Assembly: GCA_019915015.1 (NCBI GenBank)
Contig: JAHBBC010000007.1
Location: 620,001-684,000 of the forward strand
Source of the DNA: Auriscalpium vulgare
Taxonomy: Eukaryota > Basidiomycota > Agaricomycetes > Russulales > Auriscalpiaceae
DNA: 64,000 nt
Direction: 5' to 3'
A program made the position numbers and the translations under genes. How positions within the stretch are numbered: position 1 is the first letter of the stretch; every line of letters starts with the position of its first letter. Positions 1 to 11,244 of the stretch are shown piece by piece. The notes beneath the pieces were generated by a model. It was not told the DNA's origin. It was given only the letters and a program-made list of their open reading frames with translations, and did no database searches.

Positions 1-546
1 CGCCGACACCGCAGGCTCCCTCGGCCTGCATGACACCCTCAAGTACGGGCCTCGCAGCCTCGCGACAGAGATCAAGACCACAAACTCTCTTCAAAATCGT
101 CTTGAAAACGTATGTGCCAACTACTGCCTCACGCTATCCGGTGCTGACTGCTTCGCCGGTGAAAGTGGGACGAAACGCAGGATAACTTGAAGCTCACAAT
201 CGAGCGTAACATCTACGGCCTTCACGCGCCCATGCGTCAGCTCATGGAGCGCAAGATTATCTCTGTTGTCCGTATTATGCTTCACGTTGACCCGCGTCGT
301 AGCTGACACGTACGCGCGTCGCGTCTCGCTAGAACCGCCACATGCCCGCTTTCCCCCAGTCCAACGTCCACCTCGACATTATCATGGGCCGCGACGAGAC
401 TCTCGATGTCACAGACTTCTTTGGAAGTAGGTCTATCAATTACATGCTGTCGCACCCATGTTTGACATGCCATCGTTGCAGATGTACCCGCCGGTCCCTC
501 CATGGACATCCACGCAGACATGGAGAAGAAGCTTCGCATGCAATAG
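1..546 (+). CDS. UMP1: Proteasome maturation factor Ump1 (3' part, 5' end outside window)
   Basis: Chaperone that assists assembly of the 20S proteasome half-mers and is degraded once the particle matures. The window opens inside exon sequence reading ADTAGSLGLHDTLKYGPRSL. Introns are placed at 110-165, about 268-332 and 427-481. Joined exons give IERNIYGLHAPMRQLMERK and then SNVHLDIIMGRDETLDVTDF, which match the conserved C-terminal half of Ump1/POMP (a Ser-Asn-x-x-Leu-Asp segment followed by G-x-D-E-T). The protein ends MEKKLRMQ with TAG at 544-546. The donor of the second intron (GTCCGT) is weak, so that junction may move by a few bases. The N-terminus lies upstream of the window. Confidence 0.85.
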
Positions 547-923
547 GTTCTGAGGTACCAACAGCGACATGTCATTGTAACATTAGACAGGATTATGCAT
601 GATGGAAGGTCGAAGTTTCCAGCGTGCCACATTTGCTGCCCTCGAAACATAAATTAACATACCTCACCGCACGGCGATGCGTCAGATGGCTGGCTGCAGG
701 GTTTGAAGAACGGTTTCTAGAGCCCGCAGTTCGACCGCTGCTTCCTTTCCAACGCCATTCCGTAAGTCCACCGTCTAAGAGGTTGCGGTCGAATGCAACT
801 TATGACTCGAAGTTTCTTGTTCAAGCCCTACCGTACTCTACCGACATTTCGTAACAGATGGACGTCGGTTTACCGTGCTTTCTACGCGAGTGGTCTGTTA
901 AATTCATGGCAGGCCTCTACACC
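547..923. other. Intergenic stretch between convergent UMP1 and double-BTB gene A
   Basis: About 380 bp between two gene 3' ends. Short open frames on both strands lack recognisable motifs or a coherent exon structure. I see no RNA gene or repeat here. It most likely holds the two 3' untranslated regions. Confidence 0.5.
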
Positions 924-3160
924 TCACCAAGGCAAATTGAAAGTGACCTGCAAATCAAAATATCAGTACACCCATGCAAACGGGCTATCAGGTGGAAGAG
1001 CTTACTTCTCCAATGACTGTGTCAATCCTGGATGCAAATTCAGTCCACAACCGATCGCCTTCGTTGGTACATATCTGTGCACAGTCGGAGCAACGTGTGC
1101 CGCTGAGATGTAATTTCAGAGCAGTCTGGAATGATTGAAGGGGCGCCATCGATTTTGCAGTGGGATTTAGCTTCCACGAAGCGAAATCGGAGGCCATTTT
1201 TTCGAGGAGAGAGGCTAGCCATGAAGGCATCGTTTCCTTGGTTGCGTTGATTGATATCCTCGATGTGCAACGACTGCGAGCAGATCCTAACGAGGTTGTA
1301 TCAGAAGCTTTGGAAGACCAAACAGAGTTCGCGCATAGTGATATGAATTCGATGAGGGCGGCGTGAACGACATCTCGACATTGCTCCCGATATCGTGACA
1401 ATTTGATGAGGGTATAACCGGTCGGAAGAAGACAGAGAAGAGAGCCAAATTGCTCGAAAGTCATTTGATCATCCAACATTAAACGAGCAGCAAGCTTTGC
1501 TTCGTCCGCCAGCCTATGCTTGATTGCAACTGCAAGGAATCGGAAAGGCTTGACATCTGGCCCAGTGACCATGATGGTTTCGGGGGGACGCAAATGGCGA
1601 ACGAGGGCGCTTGTGCTTGTCATGTCGTATTTCTGGAGGGCTTCCAGCAAAGCTTCGAAGCGATCGAATGATTCTATTGACCGCAGGCAGATGGGCTCGT
1701 AGACTGCAGTAATCAAGTCGTCAAGGGTTTGAGACTCCTCAGACATGCAGACGATTGGAAGTGATGTATCAAAATTACCCGTAGGCTTGTCTGCGGTGTC
1801 CGAGTGTGTGCTGGTTTGGGGCACTGGCAGGCTGAACATATCCCAGAAGAGTGAGGAAGTTGTCGAAAGCACCGCCTTGTGAACGTAGAAATCTTCGCCG
1901 TGGGACGATCGTAAAATTATATCTGCGCCTCGTTGCGACGCGGAGAGACGTCTCTTGGCACGCGTCTCAGAGGAATTTACGGATAAGCCATATTTTCGCA
2001 TTTGGTTGGTGTTCATGTCCAGAATCGTCTTCTCTTCCTGTGGCACGCATGCAGGATGTCAGCGCCAGAGTGCCGAGCAACTTGGACATAAAAACATACC
2101 TTTTGTAGGATCCTCCAACCCTCATCACGCACAAGACGCCAGATCGTCTGCATTTTCGCCGGCGTCATGGAGCCACATAGCTTGCAATTGAGTTTGTCCA
2201 CATGGCTGCGTAGAAGTGTGTGCAGACCTTGCTCACTCGGAGCCGTGCCGGCGGTACCGCTGCGATCCGACAACCAATCGTCGAACCACTTCGGCGAGCC
2301 GCTGGCGGCGGTTCTAGAACATGTGTACGGCTGGGGCCCCAGCCGTCCAGTATGAGAGTTCCACACATCTGCCAGCGGAGTCGCGCTGAGTGCTTTCAAA
2401 CCCCGCGGGATAGCCGCAACACCACGTCGTCGGCACTCAATCTGGTGGAGGGATGTACCAGATATAAAGGCCAAGTCTGCACCCATCTCATCGACGGTGA
2501 GTGGCCGGTGTACGACCACGCGCAGAGCGGCCAGGGCTTCTCGGGGCCAGGGCTTCTCGGGGAAGGCCGACGCGAAGAGAGAAACAGAGGGCCAGATATG
2601 TATGGTATGTGATGAGGTACGGAACGACTGTCTTCCGCGCGTGGTCGGCAACGGAGACTAGTGATGAGGGAAGATGCACCAAGGAGTTGAGAGCACACGG
2701 ATGTCATCTCGTACTTCTGCGCAACATCGAGGAGGTGAACGATGCGCTGCGGCGTTTCGGGGATAGCGGATTGCACAGGAAGTGCCAAAGATAGAAGGCT
2801 GGCAAGGGTTTCCGCGTCTTCGGGCATTGACAGTATGGGCGGCCCCTCGGGCTGTAGCTCGAGCTTGAGGGTGCTGGTTCGTGAGTTGATATTCGGAGTG
2901 AATTGGAACGTCGGAGGGTGGGAAGGCGATAGCATGGCTTTCAAGACAGGCGAAGCCCTGGTTAGAATGGCCTTGAGTACGCGAAAATCTATAAGATCGG
3001 AGGAGCGGAGGATGAGGTCTGCGTCTGCGTCGTCGAATGGTGCTCCAAAATCGGTCGGTTGCGGGTCTGCAGGGCTCGACAACGGGGTTTCGAGAGCACT
3101 AGAAGGCTCTGTGTCGGACATAAGGGGCGGCACAGCAGGTAGACTGGCACATGCGGACAT
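924..3160 (-). CDS. Double BTB/POZ-domain protein, copy A (frameshifted in the first half)
   Basis: Two BTB units of the Agaricomycete type are fused in one gene. Unit 1 begins at ATG 3160 (alternative ATG 3121) and has the core DLILRSSDLIDFRVLKAIL. A 52-nt intron (2628-2679) follows KYEMTSVCSQLL. Unit 1 ends with a CKLCG motif and WRILQK. A phase-0 intron (2038-2099) joins it to unit 2, core GADIILRSSHGEDFYVHKAV, with CSDC near its end. A last intron (948-1005) precedes a 24-nt exon coding VTFNLPW. Between 2531 and 2562 a 16-bp sequence is present twice in tandem; with one copy the frame reads PREALAALRVV, with two it shifts. The allele as written is therefore probably broken in unit 1. BTB proteins often serve as adaptors in ubiquitin ligases or in transcription, but no specific role is visible. 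Unit 2 alone could be annotated separately. Confidence 0.75.
2531..2562. repeat. 16-bp perfect tandem duplication causing a frameshift
   Basis: The 16-mer ccagggcttctcgggg occurs at 2531-2546 and again at 2547-2562 with no mismatch. It lies in the coding region of unit 1 of double-BTB gene A. Because 16 is not a multiple of 3, one copy must be removed for the frame before and after it to join. Confidence 0.95.
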
Positions 3161-4045
3161 CCTTTCAGCACGGCTTCAATGCGAAAGGAGACGATCGGGA
3201 TGGCTCACCTGGTCGGGGAGGACAAGAGTGGCGAGATACGCATCTCCGCAGCATGAAATACTGACACGATATGCAAAGACGCCCAGGAAGACTCCGTGGG
3301 GCATCGATGCCTCGGGGAAGACGGCCGGAGGGTATCAATTGACAATCCGAGGTCACTTGGATCGAAGTCGTAAGACTTATTATGAGTCTGTAGCTGACTG
3401 TGATAAGTACATAGTCGATCTGTCTTGTAAATGGCGGCACTGAGCGAAGTAAGTACCTCCTGCCCACTGGCATAGTACAAGTACACTGGTAGAAGGGACT
3501 CGTAATCGCGTGATCGGTGAACAGGTTGGAAACTGCACAACTTGCGCCACTAAGAAAAGACAAATAATACGCACCTGACGCTATTGCGCTGGTCAACGAC
3601 TCATAAAAGCATATACGCCGCAGCATAGATGCTCGAAACGCACCTCCAAAGGTCTGTGTGCGGCATGAAAGGGCATGAAGCCCAGATGTCGAGCCTTGAC
3701 ACGTGAGACACGTGGGGAAAAGGTAAATACGCGCAAATAGAGTCCATTGACTATGATAACGGTCCGCGCTCAGCCACTACTTACATAGAAGAGAGATCTT
3801 GGTTCAATAGCAAGGTAACTAGGCAGGCGATGGCGGAGAACCGTCTGCCCGCAATCATGGCCATGCCGCCGCATCATCGAAATGGCGCCGAGACGCGGCG
3901 GCGTGCTAGTGGACGCGCTCATGGACGCCCAAGACCGTGACAACGACTGGAAATCACCAGGCTCCAGGATCATGTCCCCACGCTGCATAGTTAAGGCTGC
4001 TCCGAGCCAATTTTGTGGCGACGGATAGCCATTGCCAACAGGGAG
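3161..4045. other. Divergent intergenic region between double-BTB A and the GMC gene
   Basis: This 885-bp stretch separates two divergent starts and should hold both promoters. Open frames such as the minus-strand one at 3770-3988 show no family motif and no exon continuation. I could not identify a convincing TATA box or repeat. Confidence 0.4.
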
Positions 4046-6088
4046 ATGTGTTTTTCATCCAAATACCCCATCTGCTCAGTATCCTCCGTTGCCTCTCCAG
4101 TACCAGAGGTACCTCTGAGCGACGCGATCGCCTATGACTATATCATTGCTGGCGGTGAGTATGTTTATTTTGGCTTTTACATATCAGAGCTCATAGCGTT
4201 ATTGTAGGTGGCACAGCGGGGTGCGCCCTCGCTAGTCGTCTCAGCGAGGACTCTCGACGCACAGTCCTTCTCATCGAGCGGGGGGAGGTGGTGAACACGT
4301 GGAAATCTAAAGTTCCCCTCCTGAGCATTGATTACCGACCATCTGGGTATCCCGCATACAAGTGGAAGTCAGCTCCCGTGGCAGCACTTCAGAATGAAGC
4401 TCTCAACATGGTCAGCGGGAAGCTGTTAGGAGGCACAAGCAAGATAAACGCACATTTCTATACCCGGACCACCCCGTCAGACCATGCCGCTTGGACTGAA
4501 GCGGGAACGAAAGGCTGGGCTTGGGATGATGTTCTTCCGTTCTACGTGAAGTCCGAAGCGTCGGTATCACACGGAGACAAGGCTTACCGTGGAAGCAAAG
4601 GCTTGTCGTTCGGTTTACTCACAGCAGGCACTTTGACTGATCACCAAATCGTCTATGTAGGACCTTGGCTGAATTGAAAGATGCCGCGAGTGTATTTTGA
4701 GAACACGAACCAGTGAGTCTTCGTCCGACTTCGTGCTGCTGTGCATTAAGTACTCAAACACTCTCAGTGTCTTGAAAGTCTGCCCGTTGGTTGGCTTGCC
4801 GCAAATCGAAGCCAACAACCCCAGCGAGTCACCCTTCGGCATCTTGGAGACAGATATGACTATCGATTCCGACGGGCGTCGGCACTCCACATTCGATGCC
4901 TTTCTGCCACACGGTGTCGCCGCAGCTCGTGCTGCCCGCCTCAAAATCTGTACCGGTGCCGTCGTACAGTCTCTCCACTTCGATCAGGCCGAGGGCAAAC
5001 CGCGCGTTGATGGTGTTTTCTTGGAGCAAGAGGATGCTGAGTTTGGAAAGCGTTTCTTCGCTCGTGCACGGCGCGAGGTCATCGTGTGCTCTGGAACCAT
5101 TGGTTCTCCGCAGGTGCTGCTACTCAGGTAGGAAGAAAACTCAATTCTTCGCATCATATCTCGTTACTGATCTTTTATGTAGCGGCATCGGGCCTGCTAA
5201 CCATCTTCAACACAAGAACATCCCAATCGTGAAAGATCTATCTGGCGTTGGGAATCACCTCGTGGGTTTTACGTCGATCGCTACCGTGTGCTGTTCTGAC
5301 ATATACCACAGCAAGATCACTACGGCGTGTCAGTCATTTTTCGCTGCCGCAAAAACGATACTCTGCATCACGTCCAAGACAACCCGCTCGTTGCGCTCGG
5401 GCAGTTTTTGCGGTACCTCATCCGAGGCGACGGCTTGCTGCTCGCGCCGTTTCCGCAGATGAGCATCTTCGCGGTGTCACGTCTGCTGGACGAGGAATCG
5501 CAGACTGTCGCCCAGGATGCCTCTGACCGCGACCCGTTCAGCGCGCGCAACCGTCCCGACATCGAGATCATGCCAATTCCCTACAATGCGTCCGATTGGA
5601 AGTTCGAGCTCGGGGAGGATGGCTGCTTCTCCTTCCTCGTTGTTAACCTCACGCCGAAGTCGAAGGGCACTGTGCGCCTCGCATCCACCGACCCGCGGAT
5701 CCGCCCCGACTGCGATCTTGGCTCGCTGCAAGACCTGGACGACTTCGTCGTCATGCGCAAAGGGATCAAGCTTGCGCTGCGCCTCGCCTCCGAGATGCGC
5801 AAGCTTGGATACCGGCTCGACGACCAGGTCGTGCCGAAGAGCCTGTCTGACGAGGACTTGGATGCGTTCATCGTGCATGGCGCCCGCACGACATACCACT
5901 ACTCCTCGACGTGCCGCATAGCGCCGGAGGCGGAAGGAGGGGTTGTCGATGAGAAGCTCCGCGTTCATGGTGTTGACGGTCTACGCGTGGCCGATGCGAG
6001 TGCATTCCCCACCATCCCGTCCACTCACTTGCAGGCGCCGGCGGTCATGGTCGCCGAGCGGTGTGCCGCTTTCTGGCAGGAACGGTAG
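4046..6088 (+). CDS. GMC-family FAD-dependent oxidoreductase (choline dehydrogenase / aryl-alcohol oxidase-like)
   Basis: Flavoprotein predicted to oxidise an alcohol or related substrate. Start ATG 4046. A 53-nt intron (4155-4207) joins YDYIIAG to GGTAGCALASRL, the Rossmann dinucleotide-binding motif; LLIERGE follows at the end of the second beta strand. GKLLGGTSKINAHFYTR is the second GMC signature region. Further introns are at about 4590-4770 (junctions uncertain), 5128-5182 (restoring LLLSGIGP) and 5262-5311 (restoring VGNHLQDHYGV). The C-terminus has HYSSTCRI and GLRVADASAFPTIPSTHL, the usual catalytic-His region. No signal peptide is evident, unlike the secreted lignocellulose-active members of the family. 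Substrate cannot be read from sequence. It converges with the amine-oxidase-like gene 246 bp away. Confidence 0.88.
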
Positions 6089-6334
6089 TAACGCTCTCGT
6101 TTTGCTTCAGCGAGACGTGTGCTGTTGGCTCGTGTGCTGTAGATTATACATCGTCAATTACACGAAGTCACAAGGTTCATATGTACAAACTGATATGCAG
6201 ACAAAAGATGCGTCAGGGTATGGGTATCTATCGAGTCTATCAGTACCTTGCTAGCAAGCGTATATATATGTGCCTTCCAGGTCACTAGATCAGTTAAATG
6301 CACACCTTTAAATTCCTGTAGTCACAGGTCCTCC

Positions 6335-8268
6335 TCACCACGGCGCCGAGCCCACGCCGACCCCTTCACACGCCAACAGGCCTGTCTCCACAACGTCTCG
6401 CGCGCCCGCTACGCACCCCTCTAGCAAGGGAATCCCACGATACGCATACGCGCCAACAACCCACATGCCTGCTGCGTCTTTGCTCTCCCGGCGGGCAGCA
6501 CCCTGCAGAGCACCGACGCCCTCCTTTGCACACAAGAAGTCCACGGACGACTTCCCCGCGCGCGTCAGCAGTGCGCGCTCGAGCCGCGCGACGGAGAGTA
6601 CACTGCCCGCGCTCGGCGGCACGATGGGGTTCGTGGTTTGGTAGATGGCGACGGACGACGTCGCGTAGGCGGCGGGACGGGGAAGCATGTGCGTGGTCAT
6701 GGCGTAGGAGGGCGCCACAACGAGCGAGTTCGCGTCGCCGGGGGAGGACTTTTCGGGAGGGTTTTGGGGCTCAGACGCGGAGGCGACGGTGACAAGGTTC
6801 AGGTCGCGCCGGTCACGGTGGTCTTTTGGGAGGAAGCTTGAGTCCGTATGGTTGATGACGATCGTTTGCCGGTACTCGAACTGCGAGAGACAGGCGGCGA
6901 GTTGATCAGCCCTGCTCGCGGCTGTCTTCCTCTCCAGCTCGATGCTCGATTCTGCGAGGGCCTTTGCGTAGCCTCGGACGAGGGGAGCTGCGTGGTTCGC
7001 CTGTGTTGCAAATATTACGTGGGCGAAGCCATGGTATGCCAGGGATCCTGCATCAGAAGGCGAGCAGACGACAGAAACAAGGCCAGGCTGCGACTTGTCC
7101 GGGATGATTGACGTGGTCGCCGCGCCAAGATGTATTTGTGATGGAGGCAGCGATGTCGTAAGACGAGCGACGACGTCGCGGACGCCGTTAGTGACAACAT
7201 AGTGGTGGGTCAAAAATGTGAGCCATATGAAGTCTACAATTCGGTCAGCCTTGAAGCCCGGATGCGACCACGTGAACAGGTGGGCGTACCAAGAAATTCC
7301 TCGGCAGGGTGAGCGTCTACGTCCTCCCGCGCAGCGGTACATACTGCAGAGAACAGAGGTGCACACACGTCCGCGACAAAAGCCCGCCATTGCTCGTCGA
7401 GTCCTAGCAGGCGGGCAAGAAGTCCACGCGGGGTTGCCTGTTCCGCCCACTCCGCCCAAGTAAGCTCGCGCGCAGCTTTCCCGCGTAAAAGCGGCGCAGC
7501 CAATAATTGAAGGCGAAGGAAGTTGTATCCGAGGAGGAGCATGCTCACGGCGAAGGTCACGATGACTGTCAAGCGGGCGGATATTCGCTCGAGGGAGTTG
7601 GGCGCGAGGGCGGCATAGGCGGCTGTCAGGGTGGTTGGTATGCTGATGCCCGAGCGACCAGATGCGCCATCGTAAATAAGGGTGGGTTTCAGAGATAGGG
7701 CGGAGGAGATAGGAGCTTTCGGTGACATGGAAGCATCTGACGCGGGGAGGGAGGGCAGGTAGGAAAACGAGTAGGAAAAGTCTGCGCGCCGAAAGGACAC
7801 GCCCAAACGCTTGTAAAGGGCAATGAGTTGCGGATAGTAGCCTATGTAAAGCCGGAGGCTGTTAAATGTAGTATCTTTCGGGTCAGGCTATTTACTCACC
7901 GCCTTGGAATGAACGCATTGGCACATCCACACGCCACTCTTCGGTTTCTCCGGGCAGGCTCAGAGACACGGAATGCGAGTCCATACCAAGGGACTCCGCC
8001 TGGATAACACAAACAAGTGGCAGAATGGATGAATTCGATGTGAATTGGAGCGGAACGAAGTCAGCGCTCTGCAACCTGATGATTAAACGCTACGCACCTT
8101 CTCGAATATGTGCACCTCGAACTGGATATCTTCATCCTCAGGGAATTCTGCGTCTGGGCGCGTGTGGATGTTGGACAAGAGGTACGCGGCTGTCAGACCA
8201 GCGAGGCCACTACCGATGACCGCGACTTTCACGACGCGTCTTCGCGAGGCGGCAGCTGGGGCGTTCAT
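6335..8268 (-). CDS. FAD/NAD(P)-binding amine-oxidase-like protein (COG2907-type)
   Basis: Predicted flavoprotein. Start ATG 8268, then VKVAVIGSGLAGLTAAYLL near residue 12, a classic GxGxxG dinucleotide-binding motif followed by VHIFEK at the second strand. Exons run 8268-8098 and 7999-7900, then a long exon from about 7841 to 7285, then one from about 7232 to 6335. Joins restore FQGGYYPQLIALYKRLGV and EEFLDFIWLTFLTHHYVV. A hydrophobic stretch (VIVTFAVSMLLLGYNFLRL) may be a membrane or substrate-channel helix. The C-terminus has WVVGAYAYRGIPLLEGCV, the flavin-binding end typical of amine-oxidase folds. Bacterial relatives often sit beside cyclopropane-fatty-acid synthases, but no such gene is present here. 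The substrate is unknown. Confidence 0.8.
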
Positions 8269-8907
8269 ACTCTTGATGGTTGTCCGTCCGGGGGATACGT
8301 GGTAGCCTTGGAAGGAGGAGAAGCGTGTGGGAGGAGTTGCTGTCGCTGGCCAGTAAGTATGCTCGTGAGATTGCCTGAAGAGCCAGAACGAATCGGCTGC
8401 GAGGGTATGAGCAATAAAATACGTCTAGCGTGGACTCGGAACTAGAAGGGTATGCCGGCAAAGTGTATAAAGTTATAGGCTGTGTTATCGTGGATGTGGT
8501 CCAAATATGAAATGAGACGATGAGGCAAGGACCTTATGATGTGATATAGTTACCCCCAGGCAACCCCAGGCCTAGGTCCAACATGCCATGTGTCCCGAGT
8601 CTGCAAGATCACGACGATGAGCATGAGAAACGAGTGATCTCAAGCGCCTCGGCTCGCGCGCGGTTATGTCAAGCCTGGGAGAGTGCGTGCATGCATCAAT
8701 CATCTCATGAGCGTCAACAACGTTGTGCTTGGCAGTCCGATCACGGCGACCAGCCTGAGTGAGCTCGCGTTGAGCGCGGAATGTGCTGTACTAGTACACT
8801 GCAAATGCAACCATAGAGTGAACATGCTAATAAGCTAGTGAGCATCTCGGCCCCGTGCACCATGGTGACAGAAGGTAAATGAAGACCCGGCGGATCACAT
8901 TCACCGT
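8269..8907. other. Intergenic stretch between the amine-oxidase-like gene and MFAP1
   Basis: Contains the promoter of the minus-strand amine-oxidase-like gene and the 3' flank of MFAP1. There are small palindromes such as gtgcatgcat near 8690, but no coherent ORF, tRNA or tandem repeat. Confidence 0.4.
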
Positions 8908-10785
8908 TCAGTCCACCCGCCGCCGCTTTTCGTCTCGGTCATATCGCCCGTCCCTTGATCGCGACCGTCTGCGATCTCTCCAGTGTCGGTCTCCATCATC
9001 GCGTGCACGGTCTCGCCTAGGGGATCGCTCCCTACTTCGGCTCTCGCGTCCCCGGCCGCCAAACCGATCCCGCTCACGGTCGTCGCGTCGTGGAGAGTAG
9101 GCTCGCTGGCCCCGCCCGTCGCGCTGCTCGCGGCTGTCTGCTCTTGGTGCATCGCGGTCAAAGCCCCCACGCCGCTCAGGCGCATACCCGTCGTCGCGGT
9201 CTCGCCAGGAGCCCTTCTGTTCGTCTCGGACGCCTGTCGGTGCAGCGTTCGCTCCCGTGCCGGGACGCCCACCCGGCGCGCCGCCGGTATTCGATGGGCA
9301 ATCTAGGCGAGCACAATGCATGTGAGGAAGAGAAGGCGGGCATCTCGAGAACTTGATCATACCTCTCTTCAGATGCGGGCCTCCGCACAGGAAACATCCG
9401 CTGCCCTTACCGCTCTTGCCACCCTTTCCGAGTGCCGCGGCACCGAATCCGCCGGCTTTCGCTGTCGTATCCTGGTCGAGCAGATGTGTGTACTTTGTGC
9501 GACCCCGTTTGCCGAAGTTCTTCACTTGCATGACTTCAGGAAGGACCGAGACGTCCACAGTAGACTCTGTAGCCTCCGTGAAGTCATGCCTTTTGAGAAT
9601 TTCTTCGTCCTGTTCGCAATGAAGGGATCAGTACAGCATTGGCATGCCGCTGTGGTCGGAGACATGCCTGATGAAAGGCGCCCTTGTGCCAGTACTTCTG
9701 CAAAAATACTTGCTTGCCCTTGGGCTTCTCGTCGCGCAACTTATTGGCGCGCTCGAGATCCTCCTTCAGTCGCTGCTCTTCAGGCAAGGCACGACGTCGC
9801 TCGATTTCTTCGCGCTCAAGTTCGCGCTCGAGCTCGACTTCTTTGTCGCGTTTGATTCGAGCAAGCTCCCGCAGTCGCCACGCGTCGAACTCTTCGGCAG
9901 GTTCCAAGCCGTCTGTGTCGTCGACGTCGGGCTCCTCCGCTTCCTTCTCCTCTAGTAAAGCGTCAGAACAAATCATGAAAGAGACAAAAGGACACGCACT
10001 TTCCGCTAACTCTCGTCGGATGCTGTCAGCTACCATGTTGTGACTCTGCCGCCTGCGCTCCTCCGCCTCCTCCTCCTTCTTCCGCAGGATCTCCTCCGTG
10101 TCCTCTGCCTGCACCTCATCGACTGTGATACGTCCTCGCCTGCAGAGCAAGTGATGAGCCTGATGAGTGTGAATTACGGGGCACCGGAAGGACAGCGTTG
10201 AGAGCAGACATACTTGGGCACGAAGACCGGGCGAAAATGCAGCTTCGGCTTCTCTTCCTCAGACTCGGACTCCTCTTCGCTTGACTGCAAGGCAAATGAG
10301 ACATATCCGCCTAAGAGTTCGAAAGCGACCGACCTCCTCCTCGGATTCAGAGTCCTGACCTTGCGGCTTGCCCTCCTCCTCCTCCTCCTCCTCCTCCTCC
10401 TCTACATCCTCATGAGCCCACGACACGACATATCACGCAAGCACGTACCTTCCTCAAACTCAGTCCGGCCCACCTCCTCCTTTCCAGCAACTATCACCTT
10501 CCCGTCCTTCGAGATGTTTACATCGCGCAGCGTGACGCTCATCTTCGCCGCCTTCGGCGCCGCCCTTGCGGGCTGCTCGTCGTCCTCGTCTTCGTCGCCC
10601 GCGCCAAGGAACTCCTGCTCGCCAGAAAGCGCAACGTCGCCCTCCTCCTCGACCAGCGGCATCTCCTCGTCCTCGTCCTCATCGTCGGACACCGCTTCCG
10701 GGGCGCCCTTCGGGGCCTTGCCTTTCCAGTACCGTCCCACTGGACGTGCGGGTCGCGGCGCCTGCTTGCGCGCTGCAGAAGACAT
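8908..10785 (-). CDS. MFAP1: MFAP1-type spliceosomal protein with C-terminal zinc knuckle and RS-rich tail
   Basis: Pre-mRNA splicing factor of the MFAP1 family, associated with Prp38 and the B complex. ATG 10785 opens an acidic N-terminus with a poly-Glu run coded by a (GAG)n tract near 10372-10402. The conserved MFAP1 core follows: [20 protein letters not shown], a long charged helix ([20 protein letters not shown]), and then QKYWHKGAF and [18 protein letters not shown] short intron splits a CCHC knuckle whose halves are [11 protein letters not shown] and DCPSN (C-x2-C-x3-H-x4-C). The tail is Arg/Asp/Ser-rich. As I recall, animal MFAP1 ends soon after the TKYTHL block, so knuckle plus RS tail is an extension. 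At least seven exons. Confidence 0.9.
10369..10403. repeat. CTC/GAG trinucleotide microsatellite in MFAP1
   Basis: About eleven uninterrupted CTC units on the plus strand read as GAG (Glu) on the MFAP1 coding strand. The tract directly follows the predicted acceptor (…gtag) of an exon, so length changes would add or remove Glu residues in frame. Confidence 0.9.
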
Positions 10786-11244
10786 CGTATTGCCTTCTCT
10801 CCGAACGCTGGTGGAGAGTATAAGTGAAGCAGCTAGGCCGCGGGGTGTGTTGACGATGCTGGTCGCTTCAACTTGAAGTCGCGGGCGTCTAATACTGCAT
10901 GTGACTTAACTCCGCCACTCTCTCACTCTACTTCAGGCTAAGTCTACGCCTGTGGATACGCGGAGAATGAAGCATCTTTAAGCATTGAGCAGCGAGAACA
11001 AGGGTAAGACATGCACAGGTCGCACAACTCAACGATCCAGCCTCAAGGCGCGTATGAGCCACCCCGTCTAGCCCGCCGCAACAATGTCCGAAGAGGATGA
11101 AACAAGGGCTGAGAGAAGGAGATGCAGACTAGTCAAGGTGTACGATAGACATTTGATGTTCGTAGAATCAGGCAGATGCCCGTTTTCTGGGTCATTCAAG
11201 TACCTCGAATGCGGAGGGCTTGCTTTGGCCGCTGATCACTACCA
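10786..11244. other. Intergenic stretch between MFAP1 and PARP
   Basis: Holds the MFAP1 promoter and the PARP 3' flank. No ORF with family motifs, repeat or RNA gene was recognised. Confidence 0.4.

Noticed and set aside
988..2046. Unit 2 of double-BTB A as an independent gene starting at 2046
   Set aside because: The codon at 2046 is GTG, not ATG. A phase-0 GT-AG intron joins the frame to unit 1, and copy B repeats this arrangement. An ATG at 2016 leaves some doubt.
3770..3988. A 72-residue minus-strand ORF upstream of the GMC gene
   Set aside because: No conserved motif or splice partner; it sits in the expected promoter region.
9300..10876. Plus-strand Ser-rich ORFs across MFAP1
   Set aside because: They arise from reading the Glu/Arg codons of MFAP1 in antisense.
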